The notes under the pieces were generated by a model. The model ran no database searches. It was not told the DNA's origin and saw nothing but the letters and a program-made list of their open reading frames with translations. A stretch of 64,000 nucleotides of DNA, from positions 409,392 to 473,391 of the forward strand of contig JAUSCD010000012.1 in assembly GCA_030651695.1 (NCBI GenBank), written 5' to 3'. Origin of the DNA: Pseudohongiella sp. GTDB lineage: Bacteria > Pseudomonadota > Gammaproteobacteria > Pseudomonadales > Pseudohongiellaceae. Positions 35,599-43,232 of the stretch are shown here, piece by piece. The position numbers were made by a program, and so were the translations under genes. Each line of letters opens with the position of its first letter. Position 1 is the first letter of the stretch.

Positions 35599-36636
35599 TT
35601 AATTATCCTCTCCCTGACCGACTGATTCCTGAGCCTCAAAGTGTTCTTGCCAACGCGCACCTGACAAAGCACCCACAATTGCATAGTTGCCTTCGTGGCA
35701 GGCGTACTCATAAATGTGGCTACCTGCTGGCAGGCGACGCATGGGCACTTCAGCCGTCCAGGGTCGCCCATATACTTCAGTATCATTCATGGTAACGCGG
35801 TAATTGATCTGTCCGTCTGACTCCATCCAGAACCACTCGGTCGTGGTCAGATTCCCGGTTGATCCACGGAAACTTTGCTGTGGATGAATATTGCGGGTAG
35901 TCACCACCAGTGTGTCGCCTTCCCAGTGCCCTACCGAATCGCCCATCCATTTGTAGACAGCACCGTCCTGGTGTTCTGCATTAATACGGATGATACGCAC
36001 ATCGTTGACCATTTCGGCCATGATCATCACATAATCGTTGGTCTGCACAATCCGGTAATTACTGTTATAGGACATCGGTAACATGGGCGGGCCGGCCGTT
36101 GATAGTACCGACAACAGGCAACGCTCTCCGGCTGGTCTGAGCTCAGGCCCATCAAACTCCTGGACGCCGGGACGCGCCAGCATCCGCGAGACAAAATCAC
36201 GGTTGCGACCGTTTTCTGCAAACGGAATACGGCCATTGGGCGGATCAACAACCAATGATGTTCTGTACTCACCATCAATTTGAGCTACATAGTTGCTGGA
36301 GAAAAACCAGTCTGCTTCCAGACGGATTGGCTCGCCTTTGGGCGGCGGACCACGATCCGGATCAAGCCACTCTTCACTATTCAGATCTGTTAAACCAGCT
36401 GCCGAACCCGGGCGCCAGGCACCTGCCTCTTCTGTTGTCATTGCACGGCGATCGGCAAATTGGGGAGGTCGCTCTACCGGCGTGTCTGTTTCATTGGTCC
36501 ACAAACCCTGAAGATCAGGTCGTCCATCAGGCAGGCGAGGGATATCGGCCTGCAGTCCGGCGCAGAACATCAACGGCAGCAATGCTGCCATGGTAGTAGC
36601 GGGCTTGCTTCTTTGTATCTGTCTGAACCAATTCAT
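35599..36636 (-). CDS. Exported protein of unknown function, paralogue A
   Basis: 345 residues with signal peptide (MNWFRQIQRSKPATTMAALLPLMFCAGLQA). No named domain recognised. Shared with the genes at 40940-41980 and 39993-40862 are: an entry motif PDGRPDLQGLW, RTSLVVDPPNGRIP, ERCLL, a PMSYNSNYRIVQTNDYVMI block, the signature GDSVGHWEGDTLVV, and EYACHEGNY near the C-terminus. Two conserved cysteines (ERC and YAC) could form a disulfide. The ATG at 36636 is chosen; ATG at 36648 is possible. It follows dnaE2 on the same strand after 91 bp. Confidence 0.7.
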   Translation of the reverse strand: MNWFRQIQRSKPATTMAALLPLMFCAGLQADIPRLPDGRPDLQGLWTNETDTPVERPPQFADRRAMTTEEAGAWRPGSAAGLTDLNSEEWLDPDRGPPPKGEPIRLEADWFFSSNYVAQIDGEYRTSLVVDPPNGRIPFAENGRNRDFVSRMLARPGVQEFDGPELRPAGERCLLSVLSTAGPPMLPMSYNSNYRIVQTNDYVMIMAEMVNDVRIIRINAEHQDGAVYKWMGDSVGHWEGDTLVVTTRNIHPQQSFRGSTGNLTTTEWFWMESDGQINYRVTMNDTEVYGRPWTAEVPMRRLPAGSHIYEYACHEGNYAIVGALSGARWQEHFEAQESVGQGEDN

Positions 36637-36727
36637 GGCAGGAATCATCCCAACAACATTATCGGTGGAGTTTACCCAAATATAGTGGGTAACGTCACAT
36701 CTGTATGGAGCCGGGACTTGATGCAAA

Positions 36728-39700
36728 TCAAGCAAAGTCACGAGACTGCAAACTCATGCCCGCAAACCAGTGACTTAAATCTACCAGCACTGTAGCAACC
36801 ACATGAGTTACCCCATCTGCACGTTGCAGCTTACCGGTAACACCAAGGACTGATGCCTCATGAATCTGACGATAATACGGTTCCAGCAATGACGACCACA
36901 CCACAACATTCATAAAACCGGTTTCATCTTCAAGCGTCAGAAATGTAACCCCGGATGCTGTCTGCGGGCGCTGACGGCAGGTAATCAGACCCGCAATTTT
37001 TATGATGCAACCGTCATTGGACTGAAGTAATTGCTCTGCTGTACGCACCTGATAGCGCTGAAGATGTTCACGCCATAGAAACAGGGGATGTCGGCGCAAG
37101 CTCAAGCCAATACGATTATAGTCAGCTGCAATATCCTGAGACTCACTTGGCTTGGGTAACATCAACTCTGCCCCGATAACTGTCTGACCATAATCATTTT
37201 CTGCAGCAGCAAAAAGGGGTGGTACTTCCTCAACGGCACTGGCCTCCCAAAAGGCGCGGTGGCGATCTGTGGTCAGTGAGCGTAAAGCGTCAGCAGCAGC
37301 CAGGGCGTCAGCATCCCGCTGAGGCAATTGCACTCGCCTGACAAGATCCTTGATATCTGCATAAGCAGCCTGTTTGCGCATTGACACCATGCGCTGCGCG
37401 GCTGTGCGCGACAACCCCTTGACCAATCTGAGGCCAAGACGCAGAGCTTTTTGTTCCTTATGCATTACCTTTAAATCTGATTCCAGCGTGCAATCCCAAT
37501 CGCTGTGACAAACATCAACCGGCAATACATTGACTCCATGCCTGCGTAAATCCTGTACCAGCTGCGCCGGCGCATAAAATCCCATAGGCTGGCTGTTGAG
37601 TAATGCACAGACAAATGTCGCCGGGTAATAATATTTCAACCACGCTGACACATAGGCTAACAACGCAAAACTGGCTGAGTGTGACTCAGGAAAACCATAC
37701 TCACCAAAACCCAGTATCTGTTGATAGATCTGTCGGGCAAAACTTTCACTGTAACCCCTGGCTAACATACCGTTAATCAGCTTTTCCTCAAATGGTTCCA
37801 GCCCGCCTTTTTTCTTCCACGCAGCCATGGCACGACGCAACTGATCAGCCTCTCCTCCGCTGAAGCCGGCAGCAACCATTGCAATCTGCATTACCTGCTC
37901 CTGAAAAATGGGCACACCCAGTGTGCGCTCAAGCACACGCTTTACTGCCTCATTGGGATAGGTAACGGTTTCCCTGCCCTGTCTTCTTGCCAGATACGGA
38001 TGAACCATTTCACCCTGTATAGGGCCGGGTCTCACAATTGCTATCTGTACTACAAGATCGTAATAGTTTTTGGGCCGCAGGCGCGGCAGCATGCTCATCT
38101 GGGCACGGGATTCAATTTGAAAAAGACCGACAGTATCAGCCTCACTGATCATTGCATAAACACGGGGATCTTCCGCTGGAATATCAGAAAGCTGCCAGGC
38201 TTTTCCTGAACGCTGCGGCAACAGAGCCAAGGCTTTTTGTATTGCCGTTAACATACCCAGCGCGAGCACATCCACCTTAAGCAGACCGAGTGCCTCCAGA
38301 TCATCCTTTTCCCATTGGATTACTGTGCGATCGGGCATAGAGGCATTTTCTACTGGCACCAGTTCAGACAAAGGGCCTTCACTGATCACAAAGCCCCCTA
38401 CATGCTGAGACAGATGTCTTGGAAAACCAATGAGCTGTTCAACCAGAGTAACCAGTTGCATCAACGTTTTATGTTCAAGATCAGGCGCTTCTATCTGTAC
38501 CAGCCTGCCATCTGATGACATACGCAAATTTGATAACAAATGGTCGATTTTTTCTGCACTTAAACCCAGAGCCTTGCCAACATCACGAATGGCACTGCGG
38601 CGCCGGTAGCAGATTACTGTAGCCGCCAGCGCAGCGCGTTGACGGCCATACTTCCTGAATATGTACTGTATGACTTCTTCCCGCCGCTCATGTTCGAAAT
38701 CAACATCAATATCAGGCGGTTCATCACGTTCTTTGGATAAAAACCGTTCAAACAATAACTGCATACGCCCGGGATCTACTGCGGTAATTCCCAGACAATA
38801 ACAGACAGCGGAATTGGCAGCAGAGCCACGGCCCTGGCAAAGAATGTTCTGGCTGCGGGCAAAGTTCACAATGTCATGCACTGTCAGAAAAAAATGCTCA
38901 TACTTAAGCTCATTAATCAGTTTAAGTTCTTTTTCCACCAACTCACGCACAGCCAGAGGCGATCCTGCCGGCCATCTTTGATGCATACCTTGCAGGGTTA
39001 GTGTGCGCAACCAACTTGAAGGAGTATGCGATTCAGGGACCAGCTCATGTGGATACTCATAACGCAGTTCATTCAGTGAGAACTGGCACTGATCGGTAAT
39101 ATGCAGTGTTTCCTGCAACCATTCCGGGCGAAAGATGCGCGACAACAAACGGATGCCACGCAGATAGTGCTGCCCATTGCACGGCAAATCAAAACCCAAC
39201 TGACTGACCGGCTTGCCAAGACGGATTGCCGTCAGAGTGTCGCTTAACTCCTTGCGATCCGGATCGTGCATGCTCACACCTCCCGCTGCACAAATCGGGA
39301 TGTCGAGCGTTGCTGAAAGACGCATCAGTGAAGCTTTTTTGTCCTCATCGCCCTGCTGCAAAAAAAACTCGGCGGCAATCCACAAGCGTGATCTGAACAC
39401 CGCTGCCAGCTGCAGCAATATCTGTGCAGAGTCATGCTCAAACCTGCCAAGGCAGCTTACAGACGGGGGTGGCACCCATAACACCAGCACATCACTCAGC
39501 ATAGCCTTCAGAACCTGCTCCAGGTTCAGATTGTACTTGCCCTTTTCTGCCCTGCGGCGGCTGTCTGTAATCAGTGCACAAATCTGCCCATATCCGCAGC
39601 GATTTTTTGCAAGCAAAACCAGACGCACCTGCTCTGCAACAAGAAACTCGCTGCCGATCAGAAGCTTAAAATTCCGGGCCTTGTCACCCGCTGCCTTGAC

Positions 39701-39898
39701 CGCCATGTGCGCACGCACTATGCCGGCCATAGAACATTCATCGGTGATGGCTAACGCCCGGTAGTTCAGCGCAAGCGCACGCTTCACCAGCTCCTCGGGA
39801 AAAGAAGCGGCGCGTAAAAAGCTGAAATTGCTCATGCAATGCAGCTCGGCATAGGCGGGCACCACTTGCCCGGAAGAGTCATCGAAAATTGGGGACAT
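36728..39898 (-). CDS. dnaE2: Error-prone DNA polymerase DnaE2 (ImuC)
   Basis: 1056 residues, usual for DnaE2. An N-terminal PHP domain (AYAELHCMSNFSFLRAASFPEELV) is followed by the C-family polymerase core with PPDIDVDFEHERREEVIQYI holding the catalytic aspartates and CQGRGSAANSAVCY upstream of them, then helix-hairpin-helix and OB domains (ITCRQRPQTASGVTFLTLED). It lacks the epsilon-binding and tau-binding ends of DnaE1. With ImuA and ImuB it carries out SOS mutagenesis. A LexA box lies 21 bp ahead of the ATG. It is on the opposite strand from imuAB and 3.4 kb away, rather than in one operon. No strong Shine-Dalgarno is visible. Confidence 0.95.
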   Translation of the reverse strand: MSPIFDDSSGQVVPAYAELHCMSNFSFLRAASFPEELVKRALALNYRALAITDECSMAGIVRAHMAVKAAGDKARNFKLLIGSEFLVAEQVRLVLLAKNRCGYGQICALITDSRRRAEKGKYNLNLEQVLKAMLSDVLVLWVPPPSVSCLGRFEHDSAQILLQLAAVFRSRLWIAAEFFLQQGDEDKKASLMRLSATLDIPICAAGGVSMHDPDRKELSDTLTAIRLGKPVSQLGFDLPCNGQHYLRGIRLLSRIFRPEWLQETLHITDQCQFSLNELRYEYPHELVPESHTPSSWLRTLTLQGMHQRWPAGSPLAVRELVEKELKLINELKYEHFFLTVHDIVNFARSQNILCQGRGSAANSAVCYCLGITAVDPGRMQLLFERFLSKERDEPPDIDVDFEHERREEVIQYIFRKYGRQRAALAATVICYRRRSAIRDVGKALGLSAEKIDHLLSNLRMSSDGRLVQIEAPDLEHKTLMQLVTLVEQLIGFPRHLSQHVGGFVISEGPLSELVPVENASMPDRTVIQWEKDDLEALGLLKVDVLALGMLTAIQKALALLPQRSGKAWQLSDIPAEDPRVYAMISEADTVGLFQIESRAQMSMLPRLRPKNYYDLVVQIAIVRPGPIQGEMVHPYLARRQGRETVTYPNEAVKRVLERTLGVPIFQEQVMQIAMVAAGFSGGEADQLRRAMAAWKKKGGLEPFEEKLINGMLARGYSESFARQIYQQILGFGEYGFPESHSASFALLAYVSAWLKYYYPATFVCALLNSQPMGFYAPAQLVQDLRRHGVNVLPVDVCHSDWDCTLESDLKVMHKEQKALRLGLRLVKGLSRTAAQRMVSMRKQAAYADIKDLVRRVQLPQRDADALAAADALRSLTTDRHRAFWEASAVEEVPPLFAAAENDYGQTVIGAELMLPKPSESQDIAADYNRIGLSLRRHPLFLWREHLQRYQVRTAEQLLQSNDGCIIKIAGLITCRQRPQTASGVTFLTLEDETGFMNVVVWSSLLEPYYRQIHEASVLGVTGKLQRADGVTHVVATVLVDLSHWFAGMSLQSRDFA

Positions 39899-39901
39899 AA
39901 A

Positions 39902-39951
39902 AAAACACCAGGAAACTACTGTCTATTTATACAGTAATTGCCTGGTGTTTT
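39902..39951 (-). promoter_or_regulatory. Inverted repeat with terminator shape enclosing the dnaE2 LexA box
   Basis: AAAACACCAGG (39902-39912) and CCTGGTGTTTT (39941-39951) are perfect 11-bp arms around a 28-bp centre that contains the LexA box. Read leftward the right-hand arm is transcribed first and the hairpin ends in seven T directly before the dnaE2 ATG, giving the shape of an intrinsic terminator for the gene upstream (39993-40862). The loop contains TATAAA (39926-39931, leftward), a probable -10, so SOS transcripts would start inside the loop and lack the first arm. Confidence 0.6.
39919..39934. promoter_or_regulatory. LexA box upstream of dnaE2
   Basis: CTGTCTATTTATACAG, a perfect CTGT-N8-ACAG match, overlapping the probable -10 of dnaE2. 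LexA bound here would block polymerase directly. Confidence 0.88.
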
Positions 39952-39992
39952 AGAAGCCCTGAGTCAGACAAGGCCTTTTTTGTTACAACCAA

Positions 39993-40862
39993 TCAATAGA
40001 TAGGAGTAACACCGTCACCGATCGGGCTGCCGGGAGCACGCAAGTGACCAAACAACAGCTCTTCCACAAACTCTACACATTTGAATTCCAGCAAGCGGGT
40101 TTCATCCTGATTGCGGTAGATGTGCATGCTCATGGTCCAGGGACGCTCGTAGGTATTTGGATCATTTACCGTAGCAGAGTACTGAATGGTATTGCGATCC
40201 AGCATGGTGTAACGCTCCTGCACGTGCATATCCCAGCCGCTGTGGTAGTTACCGGAACGGTCAAACCAGGTATCCGGCATCTGGCCCATCACATCGATTA
40301 CCAGCGTATCGCCATCCCATGAACCGACATTGGTACCCATCCAGGTATCAACCTGTGGCTCCATATCGGGTTTGTTCATGTAAACAATACGGTCGGCACC
40401 AGCAAACTGATAAGAAATCAGTGTGGCATCAGGTGCCTGGAAAATCTGGAACGGGTAGGGCATGTAAGTGGCACGCGGCACACCCGGCAGTTTGCACTGT
40501 GTGGTCGGATCAAGCTTCAGCCATTCGCGCTGATTCTGTTCTTTTTGGTCCCGCATGCCAGCTTTATACGGCAGCATACCGCCTTCTACCACACCCAGTC
40601 CCGGAGGGAACGCCAGGTGGGCACCGGCCTGCAGAGCGGCCAACGGGCCATGACGGGCCTCATGCGGCTCCAGATCCCAGTTCGCGGTATTCATGGTCTG
40701 CCAGATACCGCTGAAGTTCGGTTTACCATCCGGCGTACGTGGAATTGCGTTGGATGAAGCACCTTGCTGAGCCTCGAGAGGAGCATCCTGAACCATCCAG
40801 AATGCGCTCACTGCTGCAGCAGTCGCTGCGACTGCAAAAAATGTCTTGAATTGTGTTTTCAT
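39993..40862 (-). CDS. Exported protein of unknown function, paralogue B
   Basis: 289 residues with signal peptide (FKTFFAVAATAAAVSAFWMV, cleavage near LEAQ). It shares with paralogues A and C the entry RTPDGKPNFSGIW, the signature GSWDGDTLVIDV, and a Cys near the end (LEFKCVEF where they have EYACHEGNY). The middle differs (CKLPGVPRATYMPYPFQIFQ), so it forms a second subgroup. Function unknown; the extracytoplasmic location and beta-rich look suggest ligand binding or hydrolysis, but no catalytic motif is visible. It lies between dnaE2 and paralogue C, 77 bp after the latter. Confidence 0.7.
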   Translation of the reverse strand: MKTQFKTFFAVAATAAAVSAFWMVQDAPLEAQQGASSNAIPRTPDGKPNFSGIWQTMNTANWDLEPHEARHGPLAALQAGAHLAFPPGLGVVEGGMLPYKAGMRDQKEQNQREWLKLDPTTQCKLPGVPRATYMPYPFQIFQAPDATLISYQFAGADRIVYMNKPDMEPQVDTWMGTNVGSWDGDTLVIDVMGQMPDTWFDRSGNYHSGWDMHVQERYTMLDRNTIQYSATVNDPNTYERPWTMSMHIYRNQDETRLLEFKCVEFVEELLFGHLRAPGSPIGDGVTPIY

Positions 40863-40894
40863 GAACTCACTGATTCCCTGAATTTGTTAATCGC

Positions 40895-40948
40895 TTACTG
40901 CACCATCGATTACTGCGCCATCGATTACTGCACCATCGGTTACTGCAC
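40895..40948 (-). repeat. 15-bp tandem repeats duplicating a gene end with its stop codon
   Basis: Three full units (40895-40909, 40910-40924, 40925-40939; plus-strand consensus TTACTGCACCATCGA) and a partial fourth, TTACTGCAC at 40940-40948, which is the end of paralogue C (Val-Gln-stop read leftward). The unit is 15 bp, so each copy keeps an in-frame TAA. Confidence 0.92.
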
Positions 40949-41980
40949 ACGGGTGGCGCGGCTGTTCTCGTAATCCCAGGTGCCATCTTCAACACGCTGG
41001 CCCTGAAGAATATTGATCATGCCGTAGTTGCCTTCGTGACAGGCGTATTCAAAGATCTCGTCGTCAGTCTTGAACATGGCTACAACAGCAGTGATCTTGT
41101 CGGTAAATGCTTTTGGATCGATCACTGTGAACTCGTAGTCCACGACGTTGTCCGCACGACGGGTAAATTTCTCGATCAAGGTCTTGTCGGAGCTCACGCC
41201 CACGCCGCGGAATGTCTGGCTCTTGTAGTTAAAGTTTTTAGTCTCCACAACCAGAGTATCGCCTTCCCAGTGACCAATTGAATCACCTGTCCACTGCGTG
41301 ATGTTTTCCGGAATATGGCCATCTGCGTTCAGACGCACAATACGGGCTTCGTGGATCATTTCATTGAAGATAACGAAGTGATCTTCGGTCTGGAACAGCT
41401 GTACGTTGTTGTTGTACATACTGGGCATAAAGGGTGGTACAGAGTTGAAACCCAGCAGGCAACGCTCGGAGATACCGCGATCTTCCGGGCCATCCTTTGC
41501 AATACCACCTACGGCTACACGCACCGGACGGGTGCCATTGTAATCGGGGCCAAGGCCGCCAAAGGCCATCGGAGCACCTTCAACACGCGCCGGCATACGG
41601 CCATTTTCCGGGTAAATCAACATGGAAGTACGCAGGTTCACATCAATAGGTGAGCCCTCTACCCAGAACTGGTTATAACCGCCAACACCGCCCTGCGCAG
41701 AGTTACCATCGCTGGCCGCTGCCGCGTCAGCAGCACGCTGGTCGCGCGCGATCACTTCTTCCGGCGTATAGTACTGACGGTCGCCATATTCGCGCGGACG
41801 CTCCAGCGGAGTATTTGAGCTGAAGTTGAATACACCACGCAGATCCGGTGTGCCCCATTCAGTGCGGGGCGCCTGATAATTACTGTTTGACTGGGCCTGG
41901 CTGCTGTCTACAGCAGTCAGTGCCAGAGTACCGGCAACGGCAGCCGCGATGGCAGCCGATAACAAAGTCTGTTTTTTCAC
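40940..41980 (-). CDS. Exported protein of unknown function, paralogue C
   Basis: 346 residues with a strong signal peptide (LLSAAIAAAVAGTLALTAV, cleavage near SQAQ). It is the closest relative of paralogue A: WGTPDLRGVF, ERPREYGDRQ, RTSMLIYPENGRMP, ERCLL, SMYNNNVQLFQTEDHFVI, GDSIGHWEGDTLVVETKNF and EYACHEGNYGM. Function unknown. It is probably cotranscribed with paralogue B. The stop codon is followed by tandem copies of the gene's last nine bases plus a 6-bp spacer (40895-40939). Confidence 0.72.
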   Translation of the reverse strand: MKKQTLLSAAIAAAVAGTLALTAVDSSQAQSNSNYQAPRTEWGTPDLRGVFNFSSNTPLERPREYGDRQYYTPEEVIARDQRAADAAAASDGNSAQGGVGGYNQFWVEGSPIDVNLRTSMLIYPENGRMPARVEGAPMAFGGLGPDYNGTRPVRVAVGGIAKDGPEDRGISERCLLGFNSVPPFMPSMYNNNVQLFQTEDHFVIFNEMIHEARIVRLNADGHIPENITQWTGDSIGHWEGDTLVVETKNFNYKSQTFRGVGVSSDKTLIEKFTRRADNVVDYEFTVIDPKAFTDKITAVVAMFKTDDEIFEYACHEGNYGMINILQGQRVEDGTWDYENSRATRVQ

Positions 41981-42213
41981 GTTAATCTCCTCAGAGAGCT
42001 TAAGTAGTCACTGGATGTCAGCATTCCCTGCGGCCTTATAACTGACGGGAATAATACTCCCAAGCCTAATAAATGCGGGCTTAGCAGGTTAAAGCAGGGT
42101 TTGTTATTATTCAAGTCTGAGCCGGCTACTACCCGATATAAAGAGAGTTTTGGGCGTCAGTTTGCCCGCCAATCACAGTTGCACCCCCGTAAACACCGAG
42201 CCTTGGAGCCGAC

Positions 42214-43212
42214 ATGATTCCTTATTCTTTGCTGGATTTAGCCCCGATTGTACAGGGCAGCAGCGCACGCCAGGCTCTGTTGAATTCACGCAGCTTGGCC
42301 CGGGAAGCTGAACGACAGGGTTTCCAGCGCTTCTGGCTGGCCGAACATCACAATATGACTGGTATAGCCAGCGCTGCAACGGCAGTCGTGATCGGTTTTG
42401 TCGCCGAAGGAACCACGTCCATACGCGTGGGATCGGGCGGCATCATGCTACCCAATCATGCACCACTGATGGTCGCGGAGCAGTTCGGGACACTGGCATC
42501 GCTATATCCCGGCCGTATCGATCTGGGACTGGGCAGGGCGCCCGGCACAGACTCGCTGACCATGCAGGCACTGCGCCGTTATCAGGACAGTGTGGATCAA
42601 TTCCCGCGCGATGTGCAGGAGTTGCAACATTACTTCAGAGCGGCTCAGCCGGATCAGGCTGTGCGCGCTGTGCCCGGCGAAGGTCTTGAAGTTCCGCTCT
42701 GGCTACTGGGTTCCAGCCTGTTCAGTGCCCAGCTTGCCGCCGCCATGGGCTTACCGTTTGCATTTGCAGCACACTTTGCACCTGATCATCTGCAGCAGGC
42801 ACTGGATCTGTATCGCAGTCGATTCCGCCCGTCTGAGCAGCTGTCGGCACCGCACTGCATGGCAGCGATTCCGTTATACGCCGCCGACACCGAACAAGAA
42901 GCACATCTGCTGATGAGCTCAGTGCAACAACAGTTTGTAGCCTTGCGACGGGGCACACCCGGCCCGCTGAAACCACCATTGGAAAATATTCAGGATCATT
43001 ACTCAGCCGCAGAACTTGGCGCAGCAGCACATGCATTAAGAGAAGCTGTTGTCGGCAACCCGGAGCAAGTGCAGGAAGCTATCAGTGCGTTCATTCGCCG
43101 CACAGGCGTCAATGAAATCATGTTCAGCTCGCATATTTTTGAACATGAAAAACGCCTGCGCAGCATTCAGATTGCTGCGCAGAGTTGTCGGCAGATGGCA
43201 AAGAGCGCTTGA
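42214..43212 (+). CDS. Luciferase-like (LLM) flavin-dependent oxidoreductase, YhbW type
   Basis: 332 residues with an F420/FMN TIM-barrel of the bacterial luciferase family: [16 protein letters not shown] near 44-59, [28 protein letters not shown], and [15 protein letters not shown]. The sequence is nearer YhbW/MsnO8-type oxidoreductases than alkanesulfonate monooxygenases. Substrate unknown. It converges on ovoA with a 20-bp gap. Confidence 0.85.
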   Translation: MIPYSLLDLAPIVQGSSARQALLNSRSLAREAERQGFQRFWLAEHHNMTGIASAATAVVIGFVAEGTTSIRVGSGGIMLPNHAPLMVAEQFGTLASLYPGRIDLGLGRAPGTDSLTMQALRRYQDSVDQFPRDVQELQHYFRAAQPDQAVRAVPGEGLEVPLWLLGSSLFSAQLAAAMGLPFAFAAHFAPDHLQQALDLYRSRFRPSEQLSAPHCMAAIPLYAADTEQEAHLLMSSVQQQFVALRRGTPGPLKPPLENIQDHYSAAELGAAAHALREAVVGNPEQVQEAISAFIRRTGVNEIMFSSHIFEHEKRLRSIQIAAQSCRQMAKSA

Positions 43213-43232
43213 GTGCCTGATCACCATGTGTG

